Origin: Lingula anatina
Lineage: Eukaryota; Brachiopoda; Lingulata; Lingulida; Lingulidae
NCBI RefSeq assembly: GCF_001039355.2
Contig: NW_019775597.1
Coordinates: forward strand, 98,450-160,449
Length of the DNA stretch: 62,000 nt
Reading direction: 5' to 3'
Under the pieces are notes generated by a model. The model was not told the origin of the DNA and did not search any database. It was given only the letters and a program-made list of their open reading frames with translations. The stretch's first letter is position 1; the number at the start of each line of letters is the position of its first letter. The position numbers were made by a program, and so were the translations under genes. Below are positions 24,701 to 32,377 of the stretch, piece by piece.

Positions 24701-27005
24701 TATTTGTGTTCCAGATTTTCGTAACGTGACGTAGCGCCCCAAGATTGGTGAATCTATCTCGTACTCTAACACTGATGTTGAGCACTGTGTATTATCAACT
24801 CCTACAGCTCTGCATCCAGTATCCGATGCCGTTTTGTTGTTAATGCAGAGCTGGACACCTTGAAACTGGCCTGGTAAAACGATAAGAATTTAATATTGTT
24901 TCTATATACCATCTAGACAGACACATCCCTTACTAGTAAATAAATAAGTGAAATGTGACACAAAAACATACTGTTAAAGCAGATTACATATCCATGATGT
25001 CAAACTTACATATGTCAGGTTTTATCAATGCAACTCTACGAATTACATATAACCCTCCTAGGTCCACACTCCAGGTGGGATTGTTCTGTGAATTCGTTTT
25101 TATACATTTCAGGTCATCAGTGCTGTTGTGTCCATCCACTGCAAGATTCGCTGGATAACTCACGTTTTCGCTAACATTCATATAAGTACTTGACTGTGTG
25201 GCTTGCTTTCCATAGGCTAAGTTGATATTTTCTAGAATGAAAAATGACAACAATCTTCAGTGAAATTGTTTAAGGTAATATTGACTTAATATACTTATAT
25301 ACACAAACTTTCTGTAAAAGTTTTTTTTTTTTTTTCAGAAATACATGTAACTGTCTTTACTGTAGGTACCGGATTGTGTGGCTGGCTTTCCGTAGGCAAT
25401 ATTAATATTTTCTGGCAGAAAAATGGAGACTATGCTCAGGATTGACCTTCATACACAATATAAAGAAACTTTGCTGAAATCATTTTTTTTTTCACAAAAA
25501 TATACAGTCATTATACGAGATGCTCTGCCATCCATTGCCGCACCAAGGGATCCGTTTATGCCGTGATCTTTAAAATATAACTTCTATAATAGCCCAATAC
25601 AAAAGATCTCTTAAACCCCATGCACTCACCATCTTGACATCCTATTCCCCAGGGGTTGTCCACACATTGTTCAGGACATGTTCTTAGAGTCCGTTGACAT
25701 CTCTGTCCTTGTTTACAGAAACACCCAGTCACAGTGTCACACTGCCAGCCAAAGTAACCGTCACCTTCCATACAGCATAGACATAGGTGCACTGGTGATA
25801 GAAAGAAGTAATAAACAGCAAAACTTTCACTCTACATACAGCAAACAAGCCATCTCCATCTTTTAACCTTAAATAACACTTTCATTATGAACAAATCGTG
25901 CTCAAAGTGAAAAAAAATGTGCATCCAGCGCCAAATGTGCAGTTGCACTATCCATCAAATACTTATGGAAAGTGCAAACTGCCTCATTATTAAAGTGGCG
26001 AGTTATACACATAATTGGCGAATGCTTATTTATAAAGTACAAGAATTGATAGTACATTTTTATGTCTTGCTCTAAATTATAACTGCCGGGGCTAAAAACT
26101 GCATTATAATATTTTTATTCATTGATCCATGTTTTGTTTTGCAATCGGGTTCTATTCAGTCATTTCTGCTTCACTTTGTTTTTATTACCGTCTTTTTGAT
26201 ACAATTGTTCTCATTCCTCCGACCTAGCACCTGATTTAAAAACGAAACCTGGTCATGTGTATATAATTCACGTTTACTTCCTCGTCGTGTCCTGGTCTGG
26301 AATATCATACTGTGGGATCCCTAGTTGTCAAAATCCATTGAAATGCTTACGTCTAAAAGAGGTCTGGGTTTAGCAACTAAAATATAATCACGGTCAAGCA
26401 ACACCCTGGTTTTCAAATCATATTTTTAAACGTAATTTACAGACACAAATACGGATTTTAGGATACTGAATATAAAGTGAAGTGAAGTACTTGTATGTTA
26501 ACGTTAATTGACAGTGCGACAAGTATTTTTTTCCTCATCTAAACCGCTAAGGCAGAACCCGCAGTTTGGTTAAGAAAAAGGAAGCCCGGGTCCGCCTATC
26601 TATAGTAGTCAGAAGTCATTTCATGAAGGTTAACATATTCATGTATTGTTGAGGATAAAGCGCACTGTAAATACACCCTACATGTACGGAGAAAATTCAT
26701 TTGTTCCATTTTACACAACACAGAAGCTTCGCCTGTAAGGTCCGACATTCTTTCTGCGATTTTCATTAAATCCCTTCGGGTCACCACAGCGTGTACACCA
26801 CTATAGTATGAAAGAGCAGACATACGTCACAGTTACCAAAAATACACGTTAACAAGACGGTTAACAGCAATAGTACTCAAACTATAGCTTTCTTATTATT
26901 TTGAGATAATGTCTGTCATTTAATATGTAATAATTCGTCCGGTTTACCTGTTAAAAATATCATCCAAACAACCAGGAAGCAAGTTATCCTGGGCAGGGCA
27001 GCCAT
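7148..27005 (-). CDS. Gene C: lectin-type receptor protein tyrosine phosphatase (FTP-EGF-FN3-TM-PTP-PTP), complete
   Basis: Thirty exons join in consistent splice phase to give about 1371 residues. Exons in coding order: 26948-27005, 25630-25791, 25010-25231, 24658-24870, 24073-24291, 20852-21070, 20270-20413, 16628-16936, 16430-16512, 15741-15969, 15156-15370, 14925-14985, 14559-14646, 14224-14285, 13964-14121, 13610-13697, 13346-13422, 13042-13078, 12760-12857, 11399-11518, 11081-11241, 10701-10836, 10264-10410, 9937-10036, 9600-9673, 9108-9242, 8769-8897, 8397-8554, 7775-7910, 7148-7225. The product is a type I receptor with an extracellular lectin-like head and two cytoplasmic phosphatase domains. 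D1 keeps the WPDHG loop (about 971-975) and [10 protein letters not shown] with Cys1007 and Arg1013, so dephosphorylation of phosphotyrosine is expected. D2 lacks the catalytic Arg. Ligand and substrate are unknown. The assignment to the family is firm; exon 12's donor is the least certain junction. Confidence 0.9.
10264..13697 (-). CDS. Gene C exons 16-23: PTP domain D1, catalytic residues intact
   Basis: Eight exons (13610-13697, 13346-13422, 13042-13078, 12760-12857, 11399-11518, 11081-11241, 10701-10836, 10264-10410) encode residues about 815-1102. In order they show [24 protein letters not shown] (phosphotyrosine-recognition region), [28 protein letters not shown], the WPDHGVP loop with general acid Asp973, and [13 protein letters not shown] with nucleophile Cys1007 and Arg1013. 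Everything expected of an active class I PTP is present. Exon 19's donor is followed 11 bases later by a 628-bp foldback insertion (12121-12748). Confidence 0.92.
11879..12046. mobile_element. MITE, CAGGCCCGTAGCCAG inverted ends, TTAA flanks
   Basis: The ends CAGGCCCGTAGCCAG and CTGGCTACGGGCCTG are exact inverted complements. TTAA occurs directly left (11875-11878) and one base from the right end (12048-12051), which suggests a TTAA target as used by piggyBac-like elements. The interior is about 138 bases and non-coding. It lies in intron 19 of gene C. Confidence 0.8.
12121..12748. mobile_element. 628-bp foldback element with ~110-bp arms and TTTTAG duplication
   Basis: Both ends open with CCACGCTCGGCTGTCACC in inverted orientation and stay near-identical for about 110 bases. 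The element is bracketed by TTTTAG at 12115-12120 and 12749-12754, a convincing 6-bp target-site duplication. The interior has no transposase. It sits in intron 19 of gene C, 11 bases after the donor of the exon ending at 12760, and is absent from the same intron of genes A and B. Confidence 0.88.
13109..13167. repeat. (TA)n microsatellite
   Basis: An uninterrupted TA dinucleotide tract of about 59 bases in intron 17 of gene C. Confidence 0.95.
13964..14285 (-). CDS. Gene C exons 14-15: juxtamembrane segment and wedge
   Basis: Exons 14224-14285 and 13964-14121 encode a basic stretch (RRQRRNES) after the membrane, an acidic linker and the helical wedge [21 protein letters not shown] that precedes PTP domains. 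Tyrosines lie in [15 protein letters not shown]. The YGN triplet fits the pYxN pattern recognised by GRB2-type SH2 domains; gene B has YSS at the same place. That role is only a possibility. Confidence 0.82.
14559..14646 (-). CDS. Gene C exon 13: transmembrane helix
   Basis: Residues about 712-740 read [10 protein letters not shown] followed by [19 protein letters not shown], a single hydrophobic helix with a basic cytoplasmic stop-transfer residue. It starts in phase 1 and ends in phase 2. Confidence 0.9.
14925..15370 (-). CDS. Gene C exons 11-12: fibronectin III domain 3
   Basis: Exons 15156-15370 and 14925-14985 encode residues about 620-711. Marks are [37 protein letters not shown] and then [12 protein letters not shown]. 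The donor used by gene B after GAAAAAG is lost here. A new donor A|GTATGG lies 12 bases upstream and keeps phase 1, shortening the domain-to-membrane linker by four residues. This choice is inferred from phase, not from transcripts. Confidence 0.75.
15554..15718. mobile_element. 165-bp MITE with CAGGGGCGTAACCAG ends and TATAA duplication
   Basis: The termini CAGGGGCGTAACCAG and CTGGTTACGCCCCTG are inverted complements. TATAA is repeated on both sides (15549-15553 and 15719-15723). Subterminal GCGTAC words also pair. It lies in intron 10 of gene C. Confidence 0.82.
15741..16512 (-). CDS. Gene C exons 9-10: fibronectin III domain 2
   Basis: Exons 16430-16512 and 15741-15969 encode residues about 516-619. 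Visible are the PVAPPNP start, [27 protein letters not shown] and the VTHTTAEG end. The internal intron is phase 0. The sequence is very close to the gene B copy. Confidence 0.85.
16628..16936 (-). CDS. Gene C exon 8: fibronectin III domain 1
   Basis: One exon of 103 residues (413-515) contains a whole FN3 fold. Marks are the Pro-rich start, the Trp in LTINWQKW, the [12 protein letters not shown] strand, the [18 protein letters not shown] strand with its Tyr corner, and the SRTCGG end. Phase 1 on both sides. Confidence 0.88.
18219..18906. mobile_element. 688-bp MITE with TTA target duplication (Harbinger-like)
   Basis: The ends read TGCCCCTATTTCACACAGAC and the inverted GTCTGTGTAAAATAGGGGCC. 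TTA flanks both sides (18216-18218 and 18907-18909), the TWA target typical of PIF/Harbinger elements. The left terminus occurs twice (18219 and about 18388), so the element carries an internal duplication of its end. Much of the body is built from short words based on ATTCGT and its complement. A relative lies inverted at 47607-48191. Confidence 0.8.
19026..19805. repeat. Two-copy tandem duplication (~330 and ~450 bp)
   Basis: The segment beginning AAATAATTTAGAGGCCAAAA and running to the TTAAGAAGATATAT word occurs at 19028-19355 and again from 19358 to about 19803. The second copy has an extra stretch of about 110 bases (19510-19620). Confidence 0.8.
20270..20413 (-). CDS. Gene C exon 7: EGF-like module
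   Basis: Forty-eight residues (about 365-412) with eight Cys: [37 protein letters not shown]. The pattern matches laminin/Tie/MEGF-type EGF repeats. The exon is phase 1 on both sides. The donor was placed at CAAGTGG|GTATGTGA because the same GTATGTGA follows the exon in gene B. Confidence 0.88.
20852..24291 (-). CDS. Gene C exons 5-6: second FTP domain
   Basis: Exons 24073-24291 and 20852-21070 encode residues about 219-364. The first half has [44 protein letters not shown], the best family match in the protein. The second half has [14 protein letters not shown] and [13 protein letters not shown]. The two halves are separated by a 3-kb intron that contains a 735-bp foldback element (23143-23877) and CA and ATT microsatellites. 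The second half is more diverged from the first FTP than the first half is. Confidence 0.85.
21584..21619. repeat. (CA)n microsatellite
   Basis: CA repeats with one interruption, in intron 5 of gene C. Confidence 0.9.
21698..21736. repeat. (ATT)n microsatellite
   Basis: About thirteen ATT units in intron 5 of gene C. Confidence 0.9.
23143..23877. mobile_element. 735-bp foldback element, TAGGGGAGACCGGGGCTAG ends
   Basis: The left end TAGGGGAGACCGGGGCTAGT pairs with the right end ACTAGCCCCAGTCTCCCCTA. Versions of GGGGC(T)AGTTGG recur inside. A solo end of the same family lies at 42885-42917 in gene B. The interior has no recognisable protein. Confidence 0.8.
24658..25231 (-). CDS. Gene C exons 3-4: first FTP (fucolectin/F5-8C-like) domain
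   Basis: Exons 25010-25231 and 24658-24870 encode residues about 74-218. The first half reads [14 protein letters not shown], then [24 protein letters not shown]. The second half reads [17 protein letters not shown] and [13 protein letters not shown]. This is the beta-sandwich fold of the fucolectin tachylectin-4 pentraxin-1 family, whose known members bind fucose or other glycans with calcium. Both introns are phase 1. Sugar-binding residues were not verified individually. Confidence 0.88.
25630..25791 (-). CDS. Gene C exon 2: Cys-rich EGF-like module
   Basis: Residues about 20-73 carry ten Cys in the pattern CLCC, GWQC, GCFC, RC, TCPEQC and GIGC. The spacing is EGF-like but compact, and the exon is flanked by phase 1 introns on both sides, as an independently shuffled module would be. 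The gene B counterpart keeps nine of these Cys and gains none. I do not match it to a named domain with certainty. Confidence 0.8.
26948..27005 (-). CDS. Gene C exon 1: signal peptide
   Basis: It encodes [19 protein letters not shown] plus one base, a typical basic-then-hydrophobic secretion signal, and ends in phase 1 at G|GTAAAC. The ATG was chosen because the same position and flank are conserved in gene B and in the orphan exon. Confidence 0.88.
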
Positions 27006-27140
27006 TTCTTCCTTTACTACAGTTGACACATACCTTAGCGCACTGCTGTTGTGTTACCGGTATTGTACCTCGGGTCGATTGACATAAAAAGATTTCTTTA
27101 CGCTCTAGAGGATAAAAATGTAAAACAAACATACTCAGTG
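27006..27140 (-). promoter_or_regulatory. 5' flank of gene C, conserved with genes B and D
   Basis: It aligns base by base over much of its length with 52784-52920 and 4179-4330. It is a likely leader/proximal promoter. No core promoter motif is claimed. Confidence 0.5.
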
Positions 27141-27483
27141 ACGCCCCTTTTTGGGTTAGGGGTTAAGTTGAAATCCGCGTTAAGAAAATAAATATTTTTT
27201 CGGGCTTCGAATTCCCGTGTCTGCTATGAGACTCAGTGCATACATTGTTTTAATAACTTAAGCATACATATGTAACTTGAACGAAGCATATTGTAACCAA
27301 GTTGTGTTTTTTTTTTTCATTTAATTGGTTAGATGTGGATTTTTTCGTGAGTTGGCGGCAGTAAACGCCTTTTTATTTTTCGCAAAGTCAGAATTCATGC
27401 ACTACATTATCTATACATACCTAGGGATGTTATGTGACCGTGGCGATATGATGATCACTGAAGCCTGTCCATTTAGACAAGCT

Positions 27484-28680
27484 TCAGTGAAGATCGAGTG
27501 CAACCTCGAGCAGCTACCCAAAAATATCTCGCTTCACTCGACATTTTTGCGTAGCGTCTCTCGGAAAACTCGGATTTAACCATGATGTAGTCGTGAAATT
27601 CTAGACTACATTTTGGTTAAATCACTCGAGGTCTCTTAAATGCTGGAGGTCAAAGACAGATTGATCATGTGACTTTCTTGGCATCAAGAGAATAGTGACG
27701 TTGCATGCGTTATATACCTACCAGTAGACAAATTTAAAATCTCTCACACTCTTAAAAAATTAGCATAAACATTTCACGTTTAACAATCATTAGTTATAAC
27801 TTTATTACACTAAGTCATATCATATGGGTATGTTTTGAAAACGGGAATTAGTTTACATTTAAGCCACACGTGCATACAAATTATTTGAAAATTTATAACT
27901 TTTTAACGAGGGTTGTGTTATTTACCTTTTGTTTTTAAGCTGTTCATTCTTCATCTTTATCAGATATATCGGTAAAAATCAAATACATTCCCCTTTTGAA
28001 CTTGTAATTACATGTAGCATGCTCCATGCTCTGAAAACCAGCACATGTATATTCCGAAACCGCCTCGTAGTAAAAAATGTCACCAAAACGTAGAATTATT
28101 ACTCCTGTGGACTTGAAATAAACATCCGTTTGATTTTGACTGTATTCCGTAACCGCCTCGTCGTCAGAAATAACAATAAAAACTAGAATTATTACTCCCG
28201 TGAACTTGTAATAATCATCCGTGTGATTTTGACTATATTCCGAAACTGCCTCGTTGTCAGAAATATCACCAAAAAGTAAATTTCTTTCTCCTTTGCACTT
28301 GTAAAAAATTAGTTTGACTATATTCCGGTCCGACGCTCCTTGTTTATCAGAAATGTCACTTAAAAGTAGATGTTTGCCTTCTGCAGCAGGCCCAGATACA
28401 TGTAGGTGTGGCTCAGCTGAGAAACGCACGGTCAGTGTCGACGATTGATTTAATACTTTTCACGCCAGTTAAACGTCCATGACAAGTACCCTGTATTTAG
28501 CAAAAATTGACCAAATTGGTCAGACATTATGTAAGGGCCCCTTTACACTGGACGGCGTCCTTTCTGCGTCCAGCAGCACGGCCCCATTTGAGAGTTAAAA
28601 AATTATAATATTTTACGTGCCGACAACTGGCCGATCATTGAGCGTTCTTCTGATACAAAATCAGTGCTCGTGCTTCTTTA
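27484..28680. repeat. Segmental copy 1 (duplicate at 29240-30436)
   Basis: It matches 29240-30436 at a constant offset of 1756 with no difference seen in the stretches compared. It ends where an extra MITE-derived sequence begins. See the finding on the N at 29239. Confidence 0.9.
27944..28429 (-). other. Open frame with ~31-residue internal repeats, no ATG
   Basis: A 161-codon minus-strand frame shows four or five copies of a unit of about 31 residues (93 bases): for example FGDISDNEAVSEYSQN, then FIVISDDEAVTEYSQN, then FGDIFYYEAVSEY, each followed by a hydrophobic VIIL stretch. The frame ends ISDKDEE and a stop. There is no ATG at its start (the leftmost usable codon is GTG), so if real it would be an exon of a spliced gene or a relic. 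The same frame is present unchanged at 29700-30185 in the duplicated segment. No family is recognised. Confidence 0.3.
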
Positions 28681-29105
28681 AACCCCCTTTACACTGGACG
28701 GCGTCCTTTCTGCGTCCTTTGTGCGACCATGAAACTGGCCAGGACGCCGTCGGACGCTCAAAGAACGCACAGTGATCGCCAAGGTCGCACAAAGAACGTT
28801 CAAGCATCGCCGAGGACGCCATGGACGCCGCGAAGTTTTGAGCATGTTCAAAACAATCGCAGAGAGAACGTGATGGAGGATGGTCGCTCAATGGACGCAG
28901 AAAGGACGCACAAGCATCGCCGTGGTCGCAGAGAGAACGCACAAGCACCGCCGCGGTCGCAGAGAGGACGCACAAGCATCGCCGCGGTCGCAGAGAGGAC
29001 GCACAAGCATCGCCGCGGTCGTAGAAAGGAGGCACAAGCATCGCTTTGGTTGCAGAATGAAAACTCAAAGATCGTCCAGTGTTCGACACATAGAACGTTA
29101 TTTTT
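28541..29105. mobile_element. Disrupted MITE copies of the GGACGGCGTCC family
   Basis: CCTTTACACTGGACGGCGTCC occurs at about 28549 and again at about 28688, so one copy is interrupted by another. The right-hand partner end is missing before the N. The complete version of the first copy is seen at 30292-30510. Confidence 0.65.
28904..29058. repeat. 31-bp tandem array, about five units
   Basis: The word GGACGCACAAGCATCGCCGC recurs at exactly 31-base spacing (28904, 28935, 28966, 28997, 29028). It is GC-rich and open on both strands, giving DRGDACA-like repeats that are not evidence of a gene. It derives from MITE sequence (GGTCGCAGAGAGGACGC). Confidence 0.85.
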
Positions 29106-29238
29106 TTTCACTCTCAAACGGGGCCGTGCTGAGGTATTTTTCACCAGACAGGAATTCTAAGGGCAACAGTGGTCTCATATCAGTCTCCGATTGTTTTCCC
29201 CCCTAAAATTCATGAAACGATCCATTTTTTTTTTTTTT

Positions 29239-29239
29239 N
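29239..29239. other. Single-N assembly gap between duplicated flanks
   Basis: The N follows a poly-T run. From the next base on, the sequence repeats 27484 onwards, as expected if two overlapping contig ends were placed in series. Confidence 0.9.
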
Positions 29240-30436
29240 TCAGTGAAGATCGAGTGCAACCTCGAGCAGCTACCCAAAAATATCTCGCTTCACTCGACAT
29301 TTTTGCGTAGCGTCTCTCGGAAAACTCGGATTTAACCATGATGTAGTCGTGAAATTCTAGACTACATTTTGGTTAAATCACTCGAGGTCTCTTAAATGCT
29401 GGAGGTCAAAGACAGATTGATCATGTGACTTTCTTGGCATCAAGAGAATAGTGACGTTGCATGCGTTATATACCTACCAGTAGACAAATTTAAAATCTCT
29501 CACACTCTTAAAAAATTAGCATAAACATTTCACGTTTAACAATCATTAGTTATAACTTTATTACACTAAGTCATATCATATGGGTATGTTTTGAAAACGG
29601 GAATTAGTTTACATTTAAGCCACACGTGCATACAAATTATTTGAAAATTTATAACTTTTTAACGAGGGTTGTGTTATTTACCTTTTGTTTTTAAGCTGTT
29701 CATTCTTCATCTTTATCAGATATATCGGTAAAAATCAAATACATTCCCCTTTTGAACTTGTAATTACATGTAGCATGCTCCATGCTCTGAAAACCAGCAC
29801 ATGTATATTCCGAAACCGCCTCGTAGTAAAAAATGTCACCAAAACGTAGAATTATTACTCCTGTGGACTTGAAATAAACATCCGTTTGATTTTGACTGTA
29901 TTCCGTAACCGCCTCGTCGTCAGAAATAACAATAAAAACTAGAATTATTACTCCCGTGAACTTGTAATAATCATCCGTGTGATTTTGACTATATTCCGAA
30001 ACTGCCTCGTTGTCAGAAATATCACCAAAAAGTAAATTTCTTTCTCCTTTGCACTTGTAAAAAATTAGTTTGACTATATTCCGGTCCGACGCTCCTTGTT
30101 TATCAGAAATGTCACTTAAAAGTAGATGTTTGCCTTCTGCAGCAGGCCCAGATACATGTAGGTGTGGCTCAGCTGAGAAACGCACGGTCAGTGTCGACGA
30201 TTGATTTAATACTTTTCACGCCAGTTAAACGTCCATGACAAGTACCCTGTATTTAGCAAAAATTGACCAAATTGGTCAGACATTATGTAAGGGCCCCTTT
30301 ACACTGGACGGCGTCCTTTCTGCGTCCAGCAGCACGGCCCCATTTGAGAGTTAAAAAATTATAATATTTTACGTGCCGACAACTGGCCGATCATTGAGCG
30401 TTCTTCTGATACAAAATCAGTGCTCGTGCTTCTTTA
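29240..30436. repeat. Segmental copy 2 (duplicate of 27484-28680)
   Basis: It begins one base after the N. Beyond 30436 it continues into an intact MITE end, whereas copy 1 runs into a second insertion. Confidence 0.9.
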
Positions 30437-30510
30437 TTAAGACCACAGCGATGCCAAATTTCATGGTCGCAGAGAGGACGCAGAAAGGACGCCGTCCAGT
30501 GTAAAGGGGG
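30292..30510. mobile_element. Intact MITE of the GGACGGCGTCC family
   Basis: Left end CCCCTTTACACTGGACGGCG and right end CGCCGTCCAGTGTAAAGGGG are exact inverted complements. The interior is about 180 bases. Related to 5890-6104. Confidence 0.82.
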
Positions 30511-30768
30511 TATAAGAATTTGGTGGGAGGTGACCAGCGCACGTGGACGAGTTTATTTCATCTCTAGAGCGTGATATAGGGTCACTTTATTCGGTTTTAG
30601 GGGTGTTTTAGGATGAAATGACTATTTTTTCTCGGTATGTATGTCAAATATTAGACCACGGTGGAAGTGAAGAACAAAAGACTCAGACGTGGTGTAACTC
30701 GCATAACCGCACGTCTCGCACGAATGCGTTATAACCCGCTAATGGACCCGTGGTCTAAATAAGATAGA

Positions 30769-30926
30769 CCCCTCGTCAGCGAAGGTTATGTGACATCCAC
30801 TCGTGCTACGCACTCGTGTATGCCACATAACCCTCGCTGACTCGGGGTCTATCTATAACATACACTGTCACCCTCTCGCTGACGCTCGAGGTGTTATGGC
30901 ATATATCGCTCGGGTGACAGTGTATT
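30769..30926. repeat. Two adjacent large palindromes
   Basis: At 30769-30855 ATAGACCCC..AGCGA pairs with TCGCTGA..GGGGTCTAT around a loop. At about 30863-30926 ATACACTGTCACC pairs with GGTGACAGTGTAT. Together they resemble the core of a foldback element. Confidence 0.7.
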
Positions 30927-31289
30927 ATCTCACACATAAAGCTTGTCATGAAAATGCATGCATTGTGGATTTTGGTATCTAATATGAAAGCACATACTGT
31001 ACATGTATATCATTGACAATTTGTGCGTTTTCTTTACATTTCATGCACATCTGACCTTAAGTGAGGTCAGTGAATTTCCAAACGTGACCCATAGAACAGT
31101 AACATGATCATCAGTATTAGTTCATATAATTAAATATAAAACATGTCTATTGAAAAAAAAATAGCGCTGGACTCTAATCAACAGTACAAGTATATAAAGG
31201 GGAAGTTTTATCACACACAAAAATAAGGAAATGTCTTGAACCCATTATTAGGGAAACTCAACTCTACTGCCAGGTGCTATAGGGTGTGT

Positions 31290-31489
31290 AAATGAACTCT
31301 GTCGATTTTGACGACCAGATATGTCCGACAGACAAAAAAAGAACCAGATGTGTCCGACAGGCCAGATACCCCCTGTATCTGGCCTGTCGGACACATCTGG
31401 CTCTTTTTGGTCGGACATGTCTAGTCTTCTCTGGTCGTAGGACATATCTAGCCTGTCGGACATATCGGGTCGTCACAGTCGATCCTGTA
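31290..31489. mobile_element. 200-bp foldback repeat built on TGTCCGACAG
   Basis: The central palindrome pairs GTGTCCGACAGGCCAGATAC with its complement around about four bases. Outer arms (GACGACCAGATATGTCCGAC) pair less exactly. The TGTCCGACAG word recurs six or so times in both orientations. Confidence 0.75.
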
Positions 31490-32377
31490 AGTTCTCATGG
31501 AAACATATTCTCTGTTCACATGGGTTAATATAACATTATTTTGTGCACGAACGTAATATCAAACTTTCAAACTAATATCTCCCTTTATTTCCTTTGATGT
31601 TTAAAATGGAAAATTGCAAGAATCGGTTACAATGAGAACGGTATTAATGTAGGCACTTTGTTACCTGAAGAAAATACATATAATTAAGCAAAGATTACTT
31701 ATTTTGAAAACCATAACGAGTATATTATTTTGAATGCTGGGTTTTCTTAATGCACACTTGAGCCTATAACTTGAGCCTTTAAAGATGCTGTACACTGTAG
31801 GCACATTTGTTTCAATCTCTGGAGTTTGCACTTATATGTATTACTGCTGTCTTATCGAAAAAGATCATTAATTATTGGGCATCCAAAAAGACAACAATTG
31901 CAATCAAAGTTTCCTGTGACTGGATGATACCCGTTAGCGAACCTTGTCTTTTAAACAATTTGAAGCATATTTTAAAAGAAACCATACACTCTATCACCCA
32001 TACCGGTGAGCTGGGTAACTACACACATGTACTGGTGGTTATTGATCTCAACTGTGATCTACGTCAGTGTTGATCCGAAAGAAAAAAATGTAACCTTAAA
32101 ATGTTCCTTAGGATCCCATTGCTCCATCACCTGACTGTTTCTTTACTACAACTGCTCAAATGTCACAGTTTTGATGTCGTTGGTTTGTACCCGCAGTTGC
32201 CCCTCTTCTTAAAGAAACAATTAGTAAAGTTTTTATTTTCCTTTATAGAAAGCTACTGATATAAACTTCACTGCGGTACTTTCCCCATAAAAATAACATT
32301 ACTTTCAACATGTAACTTATAATTTCCATTTCGATGGTGGTAACTGCTTGGTAAGGATTGCAGGTCCATTCACAAGC

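Larger units (their letters stand above)
27141..32377. other. Repeat-rich intergenic block between genes C and B
   Basis: No spliced gene is supported. It holds a duplicated 1.2-kb segment around an N, an open frame with internal repeats, two disrupted MITEs, a 31-bp tandem array, and several strong palindromes, each listed separately. From about 31490 to 32230 I see nothing recognisable. Confidence 0.6.

Noticed and set aside
26596-26823. Minus-strand 75-codon frame in intron 1 of gene C
   Set aside because: Part of it has a diverged counterpart near 3890-3960, so it reflects duplicated intron sequence; no splice sites or family match support an extra exon.
28904-29058. CRISPR-like regular repeats
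   Set aside because: Units are contiguous with no spacers, in an animal genome; it is a minisatellite.
28661-29206. Overlapping open frames of 98-143 codons on both strands
   Set aside because: They come from the GC-rich 31-bp tandem array, which is open in many frames; repeat composition explains them.
29700-30185. Second copy of the 161-codon repeat frame as a separate gene
   Set aside because: It is identical to 27944-28429 and lies in the duplicated segment next to an N; most likely the same locus assembled twice.
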